Shown piece by piece: positions 1 through 9,189 of a stretch of DNA of 64,000 bases. This stretch comes from an uncultured Saprospiraceae bacterium. Its GTDB lineage: Bacteria > Bacteroidota > Bacteroidia > Chitinophagales > Saprospiraceae. The notes under the pieces are model-generated. The model was given only the letters and a program-made list of their open reading frames with translations. It searched no databases and was not told where the DNA came from. Within the stretch, counting starts at the first letter, position 1; every line of letters starts with the position of its first letter. The position numbers and the translations under genes were made by a program. The stretch spans positions 124,001-188,000 of the forward strand of contig CALLPI010000016.1 in NCBI GenBank assembly GCA_938015595.1, given 5' to 3'.

Positions 1-1422
1 CGGCCGAAATCGAAACATCGGATGCATAGTAGAACTGCAGTTGGGCGGCCCCGTGGTAGCTCCTCCCATACCATCGTATTGCTCCCAAGAGTAAGTAATG
101 GGATCACCGTTGGCATCTGAGCCAGTACCCACCAGGATGAAGGGTGTTTGCTGAGGTATGGTGATATCGGCATTGGCGTTAGCTACCGGCGCTGCACTGT
201 TGCCGCTGCCTGGCATGGACAGGGTAGCGCATCCGCCAAAGCTAGTTATGAAGGTATTGATTTGCGCGATAGAAACCGAATGAAAGAATGGGTCGCTGAA
301 GAATTGATAGCCATCGCTACATGCCCCTGCATAAGCCATGATGGTAGAACCTTCTCCTGGCTCAAACCGGAAGCTGCTGACGGAGGTCCCGCACGGATTA
401 GAAGAAAAAGTATGAAATGCACCAAACTGGTGGCCAACTTCATGTGCCACAAAGTCTATCCAGAGTGTAACAACAGAAATATTAATTCCCGAAAATCCTC
501 CTCCTTTATAAGAATTGTTACACACCACGCCAACATAAGCCAAACCACCGAGAGGCATCCAGAGCACAGAGTGCCCTAAGTCAAATCCACTCACACCTAG
601 GCCACTGAGATTAACCAAAAAGTAATGCACTTCGTCAATGTCAGTATGATCAGCCAACACGGCGTTGGCACAGGCAGTGTTGGACACCAACATGAAATGC
701 ACGCCCAGGTCACGTTCGTATATCCCATTGAGCAGATTCACCCCAGAGGCGAAAGCGGCTAGTACGTTGGCAGGGTTATATACCATACCGCCAAATTGCG
801 CGCGATAAGAAGCATCAGCAATAATGGCCAGGCGATACGTGCGCAGTTGCGTAGGCGTCTTGGGCGCGCCATCAGCAGGAATGAGGCTGGCTTTTTGATG
901 AGCGTCCGTCACCCCACAAGAAATACCTGCATGTGGCATATTGGCTTTGTAATATACAATATGCAGGGAAGCATCAGCTTTAGACAACGGCTCCACCACA
1001 TACGAGCGGCCATCACCAAACACCCAGGCGTGAAAGCCTGTAGCGCTGACATCGCACCGGATGAGCCGGTTGGGCGAATTGACCGCATACCCCTTGAACG
1101 TAGCAATTTGATAGAGATGAGCCACTTCCTCAGCTACCACCCGTGTGGGCACGATCATGAATTCTGTAAAGCCGCCTTCCGGATTAGGAACAGATACCTG
1201 CATAGGCACAGCTGCATTGGCCTCATATGCGGCATTCCAGTCTTGATAGAGGTTCTCTAAGTCCAGCGTAGCCAGCATGTATTTGCTGGGGAGTTGGCTC
1301 ATTAGCAAGTGTTGTGACCGAGGCAGGCGCGTATCTTCCTGATGAATGCGCCAATAAGGGTCACTTTGACTCCATGCGGAGGCAACCAACGCCCATAAGT
1401 AGATGGTAGTGAGTAGACGCAT
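1..1422 (-). CDS. Secreted reprolysin-like zinc metalloprotease (metzincin), C-terminus cut by window edge
   Basis: Open frame of 474 codons from an ATG at 1422 to the left edge; the C-terminus lies outside. The N-terminus is a signal peptide ending near the alanine-rich WALVASAWSQ. A metzincin zinc motif HEVGHQFGAFH is at residues 327-337 (three His ligands, Glu328 as catalytic base), followed by a Met-turn, TIMAY, with Met362. After about residue 425 the text changes to a cadherin/PKD-like segment (DANGDPITYSWEQ) typical of large Bacteroidota secreted proteases of the reprolysin-like group. Family members usually end in a T9SS sorting domain; here that would lie beyond the edge, so it is inferred only. 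Likely role: extracellular protein degradation. Confidence 0.85.
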   Translation of the reverse strand, partial: MRLLTTIYLWALVASAWSQSDPYWRIHQEDTRLPRSQHLLMSQLPSKYMLATLDLENLYQDWNAAYEANAAVPMQVSVPNPEGGFTEFMIVPTRVVAEEVAHLYQIATFKGYAVNSPNRLIRCDVSATGFHAWVFGDGRSYVVEPLSKADASLHIVYYKANMPHAGISCGVTDAHQKASLIPADGAPKTPTQLRTYRLAIIADASYRAQFGGMVYNPANVLAAFASGVNLLNGIYERDLGVHFMLVSNTACANAVLADHTDIDEVHYFLVNLSGLGVSGFDLGHSVLWMPLGGLAYVGVVCNNSYKGGGFSGINISVVTLWIDFVAHEVGHQFGAFHTFSSNPCGTSVSSFRFEPGEGSTIMAYAGACSDGYQFFSDPFFHSVSIAQINTFITSFGGCATLSMPGSGNSAAPVANANADITIPQQTPFILVGTGSDANGDPITYSWEQYDGMGGATTGPPNCSSTMHPMFRFRP

Positions 1423-1542
1423 AATAAAGGTATTAAGTGAATATAGAATGACTGGATTGCAAAGTACGTGTTGCAAAAATAGCCATTGAGTCTTTCTCAG
1501 AAAATTAATTCAGGGTTAATTTTTAGTATGTGCGACTGCGTG

Positions 1543-2412
1543 CTAACGTCCCAGATAGGCCTTGAGGTTGTTGCGATTGTAAGACTTGCGCAAGCGGCGA
1601 ATGGCTCGCTCCTTGATCTGGCGTACGCGTTCGCGGGTAAGATTATACAACTCGCCGATTTCTTCCAGCGTCAGGGGCTCTACACCATTAAGGCCGTAGT
1701 AGGCAGAAAGCACTTCCACTTCTCGGGGAGAAAGGATGGACAGCCCCTGTTGCACTTCTTCGCGCAGGCTTTCTTCCATGAGTTCCACGTCAGGGCCCAT
1801 ATCTTCGTCGCCTTTAATCATATCCAACATGGTAGCATCGCCGTCTTCGTTGTTGAGCGGAGCATCTACCGACACGTGGCGCGAGCCGCCACGCAGCATG
1901 TTAGCTACCTCTTTGGGCGTCATGTCCAGTAGCTCGGCCAGTTCATCGTTGGTAGGATCGCGTTCAAACTCCTGCACAAAAGACAGGAAAGCGTCGTTTA
2001 CTTTGTTGTAAGACCCCAATTTATTGAGCGGCAGCCGCACGATACGAGAGTGCTCCACTATGGCCTGCAAGATGGACTGACGAATCCACCACACAGCGTA
2101 AGAGATGAATTTGAAGCCCTTGGTTTCGTCAAATCGGCGAGCGGCTTTCATCAGGCCAACATTGCCTTCGTTGATAAGGTCGCCCAGCGAAAGGCCCTGG
2201 TTTTGGTATTGTTTAGCTACAGAGACTACAAAGCGGAGATTGGCACGGGTCAGTTTTTCGAGGGCTTCCTGGTCACCCTGGCGGATGCGATACGCCAACT
2301 TAGCTTCTTCTTCAGCAGAAAGAATGGGGATTTTACCTATGTCATTGAGATACTTGTCCAAGGCAAGGCTTTCCCTGGTGGTGATAGTATTGGTGATCTT
2401 GAGTTGACGCAT
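1543..2412 (-). CDS. rpoD: Primary RNA polymerase sigma factor RpoD/SigA
   Basis: A 289-residue sigma-70 protein, the usual length for the Bacteroidota housekeeping sigma, which lacks the long N-terminal region 1.1 of proteobacterial RpoD. Region 1.2 ([16 protein letters not shown]) is followed by region 2 with the core-binding and -10 recognition helix ([17 protein letters not shown]), region 3 ([18 protein letters not shown]) and region 4 helix-turn-helix ([20 protein letters not shown]). It directs transcription from the TAnnTTTG-type promoters listed elsewhere in this window. It is monocistronic in appearance; a dispersed palindromic element lies just upstream at 2454-2525. ATG start at 2412. 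Confidence 0.97.
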   Translation of the reverse strand: MRQLKITNTITTRESLALDKYLNDIGKIPILSAEEEAKLAYRIRQGDQEALEKLTRANLRFVVSVAKQYQNQGLSLGDLINEGNVGLMKAARRFDETKGFKFISYAVWWIRQSILQAIVEHSRIVRLPLNKLGSYNKVNDAFLSFVQEFERDPTNDELAELLDMTPKEVANMLRGGSRHVSVDAPLNNEDGDATMLDMIKGDEDMGPDVELMEESLREEVQQGLSILSPREVEVLSAYYGLNGVEPLTLEEIGELYNLTRERVRQIKERAIRRLRKSYNRNNLKAYLGR

Positions 2413-2453
2413 AGGTCTTGCGGGTTTTAAAAAACGCAGGCAACGCCTTATTT

Positions 2454-2525
2454 TTCAACTCGCCAAGTTTTGTACACAACATCTGTAAATCATGCATAAA
2501 ACTTGGCGTTGCTCAGTAATACATT
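2454..2525 (-). repeat. Palindromic dispersed repeat, copy 1 (upstream of rpoD)
   Basis: A 64-base core (minus strand beginning ACTGAGCAACGCCAAG) aligns without gaps to 33701-33764 with about 53 matches by eye. The element is itself a hairpin: an 11-bp arm (CGCCAAGTTTT) pairs with AAAACTTGGCG across a loop of about 25 bases. The second copy has a paired stem too. It resembles a REP- or MITE-like element. Confidence 0.7.
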
Positions 2526-2614
2526 TATTAATACGGCTGAGACCTGAAGAAAGTTGCTTGCTAAAGACAACAACCCGTTCAAATATACAGTTTCCCTGCC
2601 CAAAAAGTTTCCTG

Positions 2615-3325
2615 TTACTTCACTAAAGTACCTATGGCTTCGCCCAGCATGATGCGGCGCAGATTATCAGGGTCGTTGATATCAAAGACAATAATAGGCA
2701 GACTATTTTCCTGGCAAAGGGTGAACGCCGTCATGTCCATCACACTTAGCCCCAGGCTGATGACCTTAGCAAAGCTGATCTCGTCAAATCGGGTGGCTTG
2801 GGGGTCTTTTTCCGGATCAGCAGTGTAGACGCCGTCCACGCGGGTGCCCTTGAGGATGACATCGGCATTAATTTCGTTGGCGCGCAAGGCGGCAGCGGAG
2901 TCGGTGGTAAAATACGGGCTGCCTGTGCCGGAGGCAAAAATGACGACCCTGCCTTTTTCCAGGTGGCGAATGGCACGGCGGCGAATGTAAGGCTCGGCCA
3001 CTTGCTTGACTTCAATGGCCGAAATCAGGCGGGTATAAACTCCCTGAGCTTCGAGCGCGCTCTGTATGGCCATACCGTTGATGAGGGTGGCCATCATACC
3101 CATGTAGTCGCCTTGTACGCGGTCAATACCGGAGGCTGCGGCCTGCAAACCACGAAAAATATTGCCGCCGCCAATGACTACAGCTACTTCCACGCCCATT
3201 TCCACCAGCATCTTGATTTGATGGGCATAGTAACGCAGCATGTCCGGCGAAATGCCAAATTGTTGGGCGCCCATGAGCGATTCTCCACTGAGCTTGAGCA
3301 GTACGCGCTTGTACTTGAGATTCAT
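2615..3325 (-). CDS. pyrH: UMP kinase
   Basis: The 236-residue protein has the amino-acid-kinase fold of bacterial UMP kinase: N-terminal [14 protein letters not shown], the glycine-rich loop GGGNIFRG, and the substrate region ([20 protein letters not shown]). It phosphorylates UMP to UDP, the step after de novo UMP synthesis, and so connects to carA, pyrC and pyrD further along. It follows tsf with a gap of 76 bases, but a strong terminator-like hairpin sits in that gap, so co-transcription would be by read-through only. ATG start. Confidence 0.97.
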   Translation of the reverse strand: MNLKYKRVLLKLSGESLMGAQQFGISPDMLRYYAHQIKMLVEMGVEVAVVIGGGNIFRGLQAAASGIDRVQGDYMGMMATLINGMAIQSALEAQGVYTRLISAIEVKQVAEPYIRRRAIRHLEKGRVVIFASGTGSPYFTTDSAAALRANEINADVILKGTRVDGVYTADPEKDPQATRFDEISFAKVISLGLSVMDMTAFTLCQENSLPIIVFDINDPDNLRRIMLGEAIGTLVK

Positions 3326-3349
3326 GGTCGGTTCAGGTAATTAAAGGCC

Positions 3350-3384
3350 AAAAAAAAGGCGAATTAGTAGTCTAATTCGCCTTT
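3350..3384 (-). terminator. Intrinsic terminator after tsf
   Basis: A perfect 13-bp inverted repeat (arms 3355-3367 and 3372-3384, loop of four bases) followed on the minus strand by a run of eight T. It sits between the tsf stop codon and the pyrH start, and should end the ribosomal-protein/EF-Ts transcript. Confidence 0.88.
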
Positions 3385-3401
3385 CGGAAAGTTGTTGCGC
3401 A

Positions 3402-4244
3402 TCAGCCGAGGGTTACATGTTTGAACCCTGTGATACTTAGTTCTTTGTCTATGCTCTTGACGTATTCCCCTACTTTCTTGGAGCTATCCTTGACGAAGTC
3501 TTGGTTAATGAGCGTTACTTCCTGAAAAAACTTGTTGAGGCTGCCCTGGGCAATTTTCTCGAGCAACTCGCGGGGCTTGCCCGCGTTGCGCGGGTCATTC
3601 ATGGCAATTTCAGTGCGAATCTCCACTTCCTTGTCAATCACAGATTGGGGGACGCCATCGCGATCCACGGCCACGGGTTTCATGGCGGCTACCTGCATAG
3701 CCACCGAACGCAGCGTCTCGAAGTGCTCAGGCAAGTCTTTGCTGAAACCAACAATAACGCCAGCTTTGTTGCCCATGTGAATGTATGGAGCAACCATAGG
3801 GGCTTCGAGGCGCTCATATGCAGCCAGCTCGATCTTCTCACCAATGACGCCTACTTGCTCGGTCACTTTCTCGCCAATGGTGATACCATTGTAGGGTAAG
3901 GCAAGCAATTCTTCAAGAGAGTTGGGAAAGTTTCTCAGGGCAATTTCCGCAAACTCGCGGGCCAGGTTCACAAAGTCCTGGTTTTTAGCTACAAAGTCTG
4001 TTTCAGAACTGAGCTTGATGACTACGCCGCGCTTGCGGTCGTCCGACACCAAGGCAATTACCGCGCCCTCGGTGGCTTCGCGGTCAGCGCGCTTGACAGA
4101 GAGCTTTTGACCTTTCTTGCGCAGAATTTCAATGGCTTTATCGAAATCGCCTTCGGCCTCAGCCAGGGCGGCTTTGCAGTCCATCATGCCTGCGCCGGTC
4201 ATTTCGCGCAGTTTTTTTACATCGTTAGCAGATACAGCACTCAT
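3402..4244 (-). CDS. tsf: Translation elongation factor Ts
   Basis: The 280-residue protein begins with a UBA-like domain and the family signature (KKLREMTGAGMMDCKAAL), followed by the TDFVAKN motif used to displace Mg2+ from EF-Tu and two coiled core domains. It is the guanine-nucleotide exchange factor for EF-Tu. It lies 97 bases after rpsB on the same strand, the conserved bacterial rpsB-tsf pairing, and ahead of an intrinsic terminator. ATG start. Confidence 0.98.
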   Translation of the reverse strand: MSAVSANDVKKLREMTGAGMMDCKAALAEAEGDFDKAIEILRKKGQKLSVKRADREATEGAVIALVSDDRKRGVVIKLSSETDFVAKNQDFVNLAREFAEIALRNFPNSLEELLALPYNGITIGEKVTEQVGVIGEKIELAAYERLEAPMVAPYIHMGNKAGVIVGFSKDLPEHFETLRSVAMQVAAMKPVAVDRDGVPQSVIDKEVEIRTEIAMNDPRNAGKPRELLEKIAQGSLNKFFQEVTLINQDFVKDSSKKVGEYVKSIDKELSITGFKHVTLG

Positions 4245-4341
4245 GGATAGTATTTTTTGATTTTAGAAGGTGATGAATCGGGCAGCACTTTTCCAAAAAA
4301 TTCCTGCAATCTAAACTCGCTGCCACATATATACCTCAAAT

Positions 4342-5076
4342 TCAGGCCTCTTCCACAGCCGGCACACCGTCTTTTTCGGGTTTGGCTTGCTTGCGCTCTT
4401 CCAGCCCCTGCCGAATAGCTTCCACCATATAGTTGGTGATAATGGCAATAGACTTGGAGGCATCGTCATTACCAGGAATGGGAAAGTCCACGTCGTTGGG
4501 ATTGGAATTGGTGTCCACAATGCCAAAGGTACGAATGCCCAAGCGGTGAGCCTCCGCCACAGCGATGCTCTCGTGGTCAATGTCCACCACAAAGATGGCC
4601 GCTGGCAAGCGATTGAGGTTGGCAATGCCACCCAGCACTTTTTCAAGTTTGTTACGCTCGCGGGTCAGGGTGAGTTTTTCCTTTTTGGTAACTCCGGCCA
4701 GCGTGCCGTCGCCCAGCATCCGGTCAATGTTGTTCATCTTTTTGATAGAGCGGCGGATGGTGGCAAAGTTGGTCATCATACCACCTAGCCAGCGCTCGGT
4801 CACATAGGGCATTTCTACGCTGCGAGCGGCATTGGCCACAATATCGCGAGCTTGTTTCTTGGTGGCTACAAAGAGCACCTTGCGCCCTGACTTGGCAATC
4901 TGGCGCATGGCAGCAGCGGCGCGCTCCATGGATTCCAGAGTGCGGTTGAGGTCAATGATGTGAATGCCTTTGCGCTCGGTGAAAATATAAGGAGACATCT
5001 TGGGGTTCCACTTTTTGCGCAGGTGGCCGAAGTGTACGCCAGCGTCCAGAAGGTCTTTATATGTTGGTTTGTTCAT
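4342..5076 (-). CDS. rpsB: 30S ribosomal protein S2
   Basis: 244 residues, normal S2 length. Recognisable blocks: the N-terminal LLDAGVHFGHLRKKWNPKM, YIFTERKGIHIIDL, VLFVATKKQARD, the WLGGMMTNF block and PAAIFVVDIDHESIAVAEA. S2 is a late-assembling protein of the small subunit that bridges head and platform. It is 45 bases downstream of rpsI and upstream of tsf, in the apparent operon rplM-rpsI-rpsB-tsf. Confidence 0.98.
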   Translation of the reverse strand: MNKPTYKDLLDAGVHFGHLRKKWNPKMSPYIFTERKGIHIIDLNRTLESMERAAAAMRQIAKSGRKVLFVATKKQARDIVANAARSVEMPYVTERWLGGMMTNFATIRRSIKKMNNIDRMLGDGTLAGVTKKEKLTLTRERNKLEKVLGGIANLNRLPAAIFVVDIDHESIAVAEAHRLGIRTFGIVDTNSNPNDVDFPIPGNDDASKSIAIITNYMVEAIRQGLEERKQAKPEKDGVPAVEEA

Positions 5077-5121
5077 TGTAGAATGAATTGACGCAATTTT
5101 AGATTGGGAGGAAAGAAGGCA

Positions 5122-5511
5122 TTAACGCTTGCTGAACTGGAAACTACGGCGCGCCTTGGGCTTACCGTACTTTTTGCGTTCCACCTCGCGGGCGTCGCGG
5201 GTCAGCAACTTTTGGTCTTTGAGCGGTTTGCGGAAGTCTTCGTTGAGCTTGGTCAGTGCCCGGGCAATGCCCATGCGCACAGCTTCGGCCTGGCCTTTGA
5301 ACCCGCCCCCCTTCACATTGACGTTGAGATCGTAGATACTGTACTCGATAGCAGCGGCCGCAAACGGCTGCAAGATGTTGTCTTGCACATGTACTTGTGG
5401 GAAGTATGCCTTGTAGTCTTTCCCGTTGACGACGATCTTGCCGTCACCTTTAGTCAGGTAAATCCGGGCTATCGAGGATTTACGTCTGCCTATTGCATTG
5501 ATCATTTCCAT
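5122..5511 (-). CDS. rpsI: 30S ribosomal protein S9
   Basis: 129 residues starting MEMINAIGRRKSSIARIYL, the normal S9 N-terminus; an open frame continues upstream, but only this ATG (or the one two codons on, at 5505) fits the family. The C-terminus KYGKPKARRSFQFSKR is the basic tail that reaches the P-site tRNA. The gap to rplM is 28 bases, the classic rplM-rpsI pair. Confidence 0.97.
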   Translation of the reverse strand: MEMINAIGRRKSSIARIYLTKGDGKIVVNGKDYKAYFPQVHVQDNILQPFAAAAIEYSIYDLNVNVKGGGFKGQAEAVRMGIARALTKLNEDFRKPLKDQKLLTRDAREVERKKYGKPKARRSFQFSKR

Positions 5512-5539
5512 ATTTAGAATCGCAGTGCGTATTGGATGA

Positions 5540-5983
5540 TTAGAAGTTGAAAGGTTCGGGTTTTTGCGCCTGGTGCGGGTGGTTGGGGCCGGCGTACACG
5601 AAGAGCTTGCGGTACATGGCACGGCCCAGTTTTGTTTTGGGCAACATGCCTTTTACGGCACGCTCAATGACTTCGTGCGGCTTTTTCGCTAACATGGCCG
5701 AGGCTTTGGTTTTGCGCTGGCCACCAGGGTAGCCGGAGTAGTCCAGGTAGATTTTGTCTTCCCATTTGTCGCCCGTGAAACGCACCTTGTCGGCATTGAT
5801 GACAATTACGAAGTCGCCCATATCTAAGTGGGTAGCAAAGCTAGGCTTGTGCTTGCCCCGTAGTACGTGAGCAATGCGAGCACAAAGGCGACCTACAACC
5901 TCGCCTTCGGCGTCAACAATGTACCACTTGCGCTCCGCCGCAGCGGGGTCAGGCGTCAGGGTACGATAGCTTAATGTATTCAC
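5540..5983 (-). CDS. rplM: 50S ribosomal protein L13, GTG start
   Basis: The L13 core is clear: RKWYIVDAEGEVVGRLCARIA, the LRGKHKPSF block, GDFVIVINADKV and the C-terminal RAVKGMLPKTKLGR...VYAGPNHPHQAQKPE. No ATG fits. The frame stays open to 6064, but homologous L13 proteins of this phylum begin MDTLSYKT or similar, which matches a GTG at 5983 (VNTLSYRTL), giving 147 residues, the family length. First gene of the rplM-rpsI-rpsB-tsf block. Confidence 0.93.
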   Translation of the reverse strand: MNTLSYRTLTPDPAAAERKWYIVDAEGEVVGRLCARIAHVLRGKHKPSFATHLDMGDFVIVINADKVRFTGDKWEDKIYLDYSGYPGGQRKTKASAMLAKKPHEVIERAVKGMLPKTKLGRAMYRKLFVYAGPNHPHQAQKPEPFNF

Positions 5984-6139
5984 GTTCAGTTGTTTTTGAA
6001 TGCTGATGAAAACCCGCTTGTAAAAAGCGTGTGCAAAGGTATGCCAAGTGCCTGGAACAAACAAGCCCTCACCCTAAAAATCTTCTGTGTTTTTTGATAA
6101 CCGCCTGAAAAACAGGCTAAATTTTGCCCTATTTTTTTT

Positions 6140-6676
6140 TCATCTGCCTAAAATCACGTCCCTTACGCTATCAATTTTGGGCTTCCAATAAGTAGATTGC
6201 AGGAGGTTGTCCACCACTACACCACGCGAAGTAGTGCTGTGAATGATAAACAAGCCCTTATGGTTGTTAGACAGTACCATGGCCACGTGAAAAATAGGCT
6301 CGGAGGGGCTGCGCCGAAAAAAGACCAAGTCTCCAGGCTTGGCTTTTTCCAGCATTTGAGGCCTGCCTTGCGTGGCTTGGTCGCGCGCACTGGCCGACAG
6401 CCGAATGCCAAAACGCTGCATCACATAGCTGGTGAACCCAGAGCAGTCAAAGCCCGAAGCAGGGGTCTTACCGGCGGGGGTGTAGCGCACGCCCTGATGC
6501 TGCTGTGCATAGGCTGTTACTTCGGTGCGCAATTGGGCTACTCGGCCTGATTCGGGCTCAGCAGCACCTTTGGAGCCAGCGTGGTGTAGCACATGACAGC
6601 CCGCCATCCAACACAACAACATACTGTACAAAGCCGCGTGCAACAGCAGTTTTTTCTGGAGGGAGGATATGCGCAT
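6140..6676 (-). CDS. NlpC/P60 family peptidoglycan endopeptidase, lipoprotein
   Basis: 178 residues with an N-terminal lipoprotein signal ending at a lipobox-like LCWMAGC with Cys27. The catalytic NlpC/P60 domain follows: Cys78 in GFDCSGFTSYV, His130 in FHVAMVL and a third polar residue at His146. Such enzymes cut the gamma-D-Glu-mDAP peptide bond in the cell wall. It is probably anchored in a membrane facing the periplasm. It is transcribed divergently from the thiolase gene, with about 110 bases between the two starts. Confidence 0.92.
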   Translation of the reverse strand: MRISSLQKKLLLHAALYSMLLCWMAGCHVLHHAGSKGAAEPESGRVAQLRTEVTAYAQQHQGVRYTPAGKTPASGFDCSGFTSYVMQRFGIRLSASARDQATQGRPQMLEKAKPGDLVFFRRSPSEPIFHVAMVLSNNHKGLFIIHSTTSRGVVVDNLLQSTYWKPKIDSVRDVILGR

Positions 6677-6785
6677 GGGTACTCGGTTTTTTGCACATAA
6701 CGCTTTGGCTTGTGCAGATATTACGGCAAATCGCCTACCAGAATGCGCCCGGAAATTGCTTACTTTGCCCCATCAATACAGCCTA

Positions 6786-8000
6786 ATGAATAAGACAAGC
6801 TCGTGGATTGTAGAAGGTGTGCGCTCGCCAGTGGGCAAACTGGGCGGTGCGCTGGCGGGCATTCGTGCCGACGACCTGGCCGCTCATGTTATTGCGCGCC
6901 TGACCGACAAGTGCCCCCAAATACCCCGCGACGCCTACGACGATGTGATACTGGGCTGCGCTAACCAGGCCGGCGAAGACAATCGCAACGTAGCGCGCAT
7001 GGCATTGCTGCTGGCAGGCCTGCCACATACTGTGCCAGGCGAAACCGTCAATCGTCTATGTGCTTCTGGGCTTTCGGCTTTGGTGCATGCGCATCAAGCC
7101 ATACAAACCGGCAATGGCCACTTGCTCATTGCCGGCGGCGTAGAGCACATGACTCGCAGCCCTTGGGTGTTATCCAAATCTTCCACGCCTTTTGGCCGCG
7201 ACATGGTGCTGTACGACTCCAGTTTCGGCTGGCGGTTCATTAACCCGCGCATGGAAGCCCTATATGGAGTAGAAAGCATGGGGCAAACCGCCGAAAACCT
7301 CGCGGAATTATATGCCATCCGCCGCGAAGACCAGGACCAGTTTGCCCTGTGGTCGCAACAAAAAGCTGCCCGTGCACAGCAATCCGGCCGCCTGGCCCAG
7401 GAAATCGTACCAGTACCTATTACTATCAACAAAAAACAGCCGCCGATGCTGGTAAGCGCCGACGAGTCCTTGCGCCCAGACACCACACTCGAAGCCTTGG
7501 CCAAGCTCCAGCCAGCCTTCCGCGAAGGTGGTAGCGTTACAGCGGGCAATGCTTCCGGCCTCAACGACGGCGCTGCTGCGCTGATCATTGCCTCCGATCA
7601 GGCGATCCAACAACATCGCTTGCAGCCCAAAGCGCGTATCGTATCCTCTGCCGTGAGTGGCGTAGAGCCTCGCATCATGGGCATCGGCCCGGTGAGCGCC
7701 TCTGCCAAAGCCCTACAAAAAGCAGGTTTGCGCCTGGACGACATGGACATTGTCGAAATTAATGAGGCCTTTGCCGCGCAGGTGATGGCTTGTACGCGCC
7801 TCATGGGCTTGGCTGATGATGACCCGCGCATTAATCCCAACGGCGGCGCTATTGCCATTGGACATCCACTGGGCATGAGTGGAGCACGCATCGCTTACTC
7901 GGCTGCTTGTGAGCTGCAAGCTACAGGCAAGCGATATGCGCTGGTCACCATGTGTATCGGTGTAGGACAGGGATACGCAGTAGTATTAGAAAGAGCATAG
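6786..8000 (+). CDS. Thiolase family acyl-CoA C-acyltransferase (3-oxoadipyl-CoA-thiolase-like)
   Basis: A 404-residue thiolase. The nucleophilic Cys is in NRLCASGLSA, the His in GGAIAIGHPLGMSGAR and the second Cys in CIGVGQG, so all active-site residues are present. The stretch around GWRFINPRMEALYGVESMGQ is closest, from memory, to PcaF/PaaJ 3-oxoadipyl-CoA thiolases rather than to PhaA-type acetoacetyl-CoA thiolases, but no aromatic-degradation gene is nearby, so the substrate is open. The ATG at 6786 is used; the frame extends upstream to 6669, but that would overlap the divergent neighbour and lacks homology. Confidence 0.9.
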   Translation: MNKTSSWIVEGVRSPVGKLGGALAGIRADDLAAHVIARLTDKCPQIPRDAYDDVILGCANQAGEDNRNVARMALLLAGLPHTVPGETVNRLCASGLSALVHAHQAIQTGNGHLLIAGGVEHMTRSPWVLSKSSTPFGRDMVLYDSSFGWRFINPRMEALYGVESMGQTAENLAELYAIRREDQDQFALWSQQKAARAQQSGRLAQEIVPVPITINKKQPPMLVSADESLRPDTTLEALAKLQPAFREGGSVTAGNASGLNDGAAALIIASDQAIQQHRLQPKARIVSSAVSGVEPRIMGIGPVSASAKALQKAGLRLDDMDIVEINEAFAAQVMACTRLMGLADDDPRINPNGGAIAIGHPLGMSGARIAYSAACELQATGKRYALVTMCIGVGQGYAVVLERA

Positions 8001-8152
8001 GGATACGGGCAGGATATATCTGAGACTTTGCCCGTAGCCGAGTCACACTTTTGGAAGGCAAAAGATGGAACATGTCCTCTCTTCACACAAAGCATACCCC
8101 TATCTCTTCATCACCAAGCCTCTCGGTTTCAAAGTCTCCCAATCATCTACTC

Positions 8153-9064
8153 TCAAACTCCCCCTGTCAACTTCTTGAAAACCTCTTCTACGCTGAGCGC
8201 TTCGCGATGCATTTCAATGAGGGTAAGATTGTGCTTATTGGCCAGTTCCGACACCTGGGGCCGGATGTCTGTTTCGGTAGGAGCTATCAGTTGCCAGCGT
8301 TGCTTAGACAGGCGCTTTACCTGACTAACGCCTTTGAGGCCTGCCAACAAATTTTGCGCTATCTCTTGCTGAAACTCTACAGTGACCACTGACTCGCCAG
8401 CAATGCGCAGTTGTAGCGTATCTATGAGATCATCGGCTACGATACGACCTTTGTGAATGATGATAACCCGGTCGCACACGGCCTGGACCTCCTGCATGAT
8501 GTGAGTGGACAGTATGAGGGTTTTGTCTTTACCGAGCTGCTTGATCAGATCTCTGATTTCTGCCAGTTGATTAGGGTCGAGGCCGGAGGTAGGTTCGTCT
8601 AAGATGAGCACTTCGGGATCGTGGATGAGCGCCTGCGCCAAGCCTACCCGCTGGCGATAGCCTTTGGAGAGCGCGCCAATGAGCTTGTGCTGTTCTGCGC
8701 CCAGGCCGGTGATGTCAATCATTTCGCGGACGCGACGCTCCAGTTGAGGCGTCTTATGCAGTTTGCCCCAGAAGTGCAGGTATTCGCGTACGTACATCTC
8801 TTTGTACAAGGGGTTGTGCTCTGGCAGGTAGCCGATATGCCGACGAGCTTCCAGGGGCGCTTTCTGCACATCAAAACCACACACTTCTGCCGTGCCCTCA
8901 TTGGGAGGCAAAAAGCCCGTAATGATTTTCATGGTAGTGGACTTTCCCGCGCCATTGGGCCCCAGAAAACCCAAGACCTGCCCTTTGCGGGCTTGGAAAC
9001 TCACATCCTGAAGAGCGTGCTGTACGCCATAAATTTTAGTAAGATGCTGAACTGATACCGACAT
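8153..9064 (-). CDS. gldA: ABC transporter ATP-binding protein GldA (gliding motility)
   Basis: 303 residues. Walker A GPNGAGKST, Q-loop region YLPEHNPLY, signature LSKGYRQRVGLAQAL, Walker B VLILDEPTSGLDP and H-loop STHIMQEV are all intact. The overall text (IGYLPEHNPLYKEMYVREYL, DPNQLAEIRDLI) and the C-terminal accessory domain match GldA, the ATPase of the GldA-GldF-GldG transporter associated with gliding and T9SS function. The permease partners GldF and GldG are not in this window. Monocistronic here; ATG start. Confidence 0.9.
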   Translation of the reverse strand: MSVSVQHLTKIYGVQHALQDVSFQARKGQVLGFLGPNGAGKSTTMKIITGFLPPNEGTAEVCGFDVQKAPLEARRHIGYLPEHNPLYKEMYVREYLHFWGKLHKTPQLERRVREMIDITGLGAEQHKLIGALSKGYRQRVGLAQALIHDPEVLILDEPTSGLDPNQLAEIRDLIKQLGKDKTLILSTHIMQEVQAVCDRVIIIHKGRIVADDLIDTLQLRIAGESVVTVEFQQEIAQNLLAGLKGVSQVKRLSKQRWQLIAPTETDIRPQVSELANKHNLTLIEMHREALSVEEVFKKLTGGV

Positions 9065-9151
9065 AAAGCTGAGATACCCTTCTGTTATTTAGACTCGCAA
9101 AGCTAACATTTTTTGCAAGCGAAGCGTTAAAAAAAGGGTAGCGTGAGCCAC

Positions 9152-9159
9152 TATATTTG
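9152..9159 (+). promoter_or_regulatory. Candidate -7 promoter element (TATATTTG)
   Basis: Matches TAnnTTTG, the Bacteroidota -7 box. No clear -33 TTTG at the right distance. It would place the transcript start near 9166, which excludes the upstream alternative start at 9157 for the large secreted protein and favours 9190 or 9235. Confidence 0.5.
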
Positions 9160-9189
9160 CGTGCAATTAAATTGTCATCTTACTTCAGC

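Noticed and set aside
148-1260. Plus-strand frames at the left edge
   Set aside because: They overlap the protease open frame on the minus strand, which has a signal peptide and a full zinc motif.
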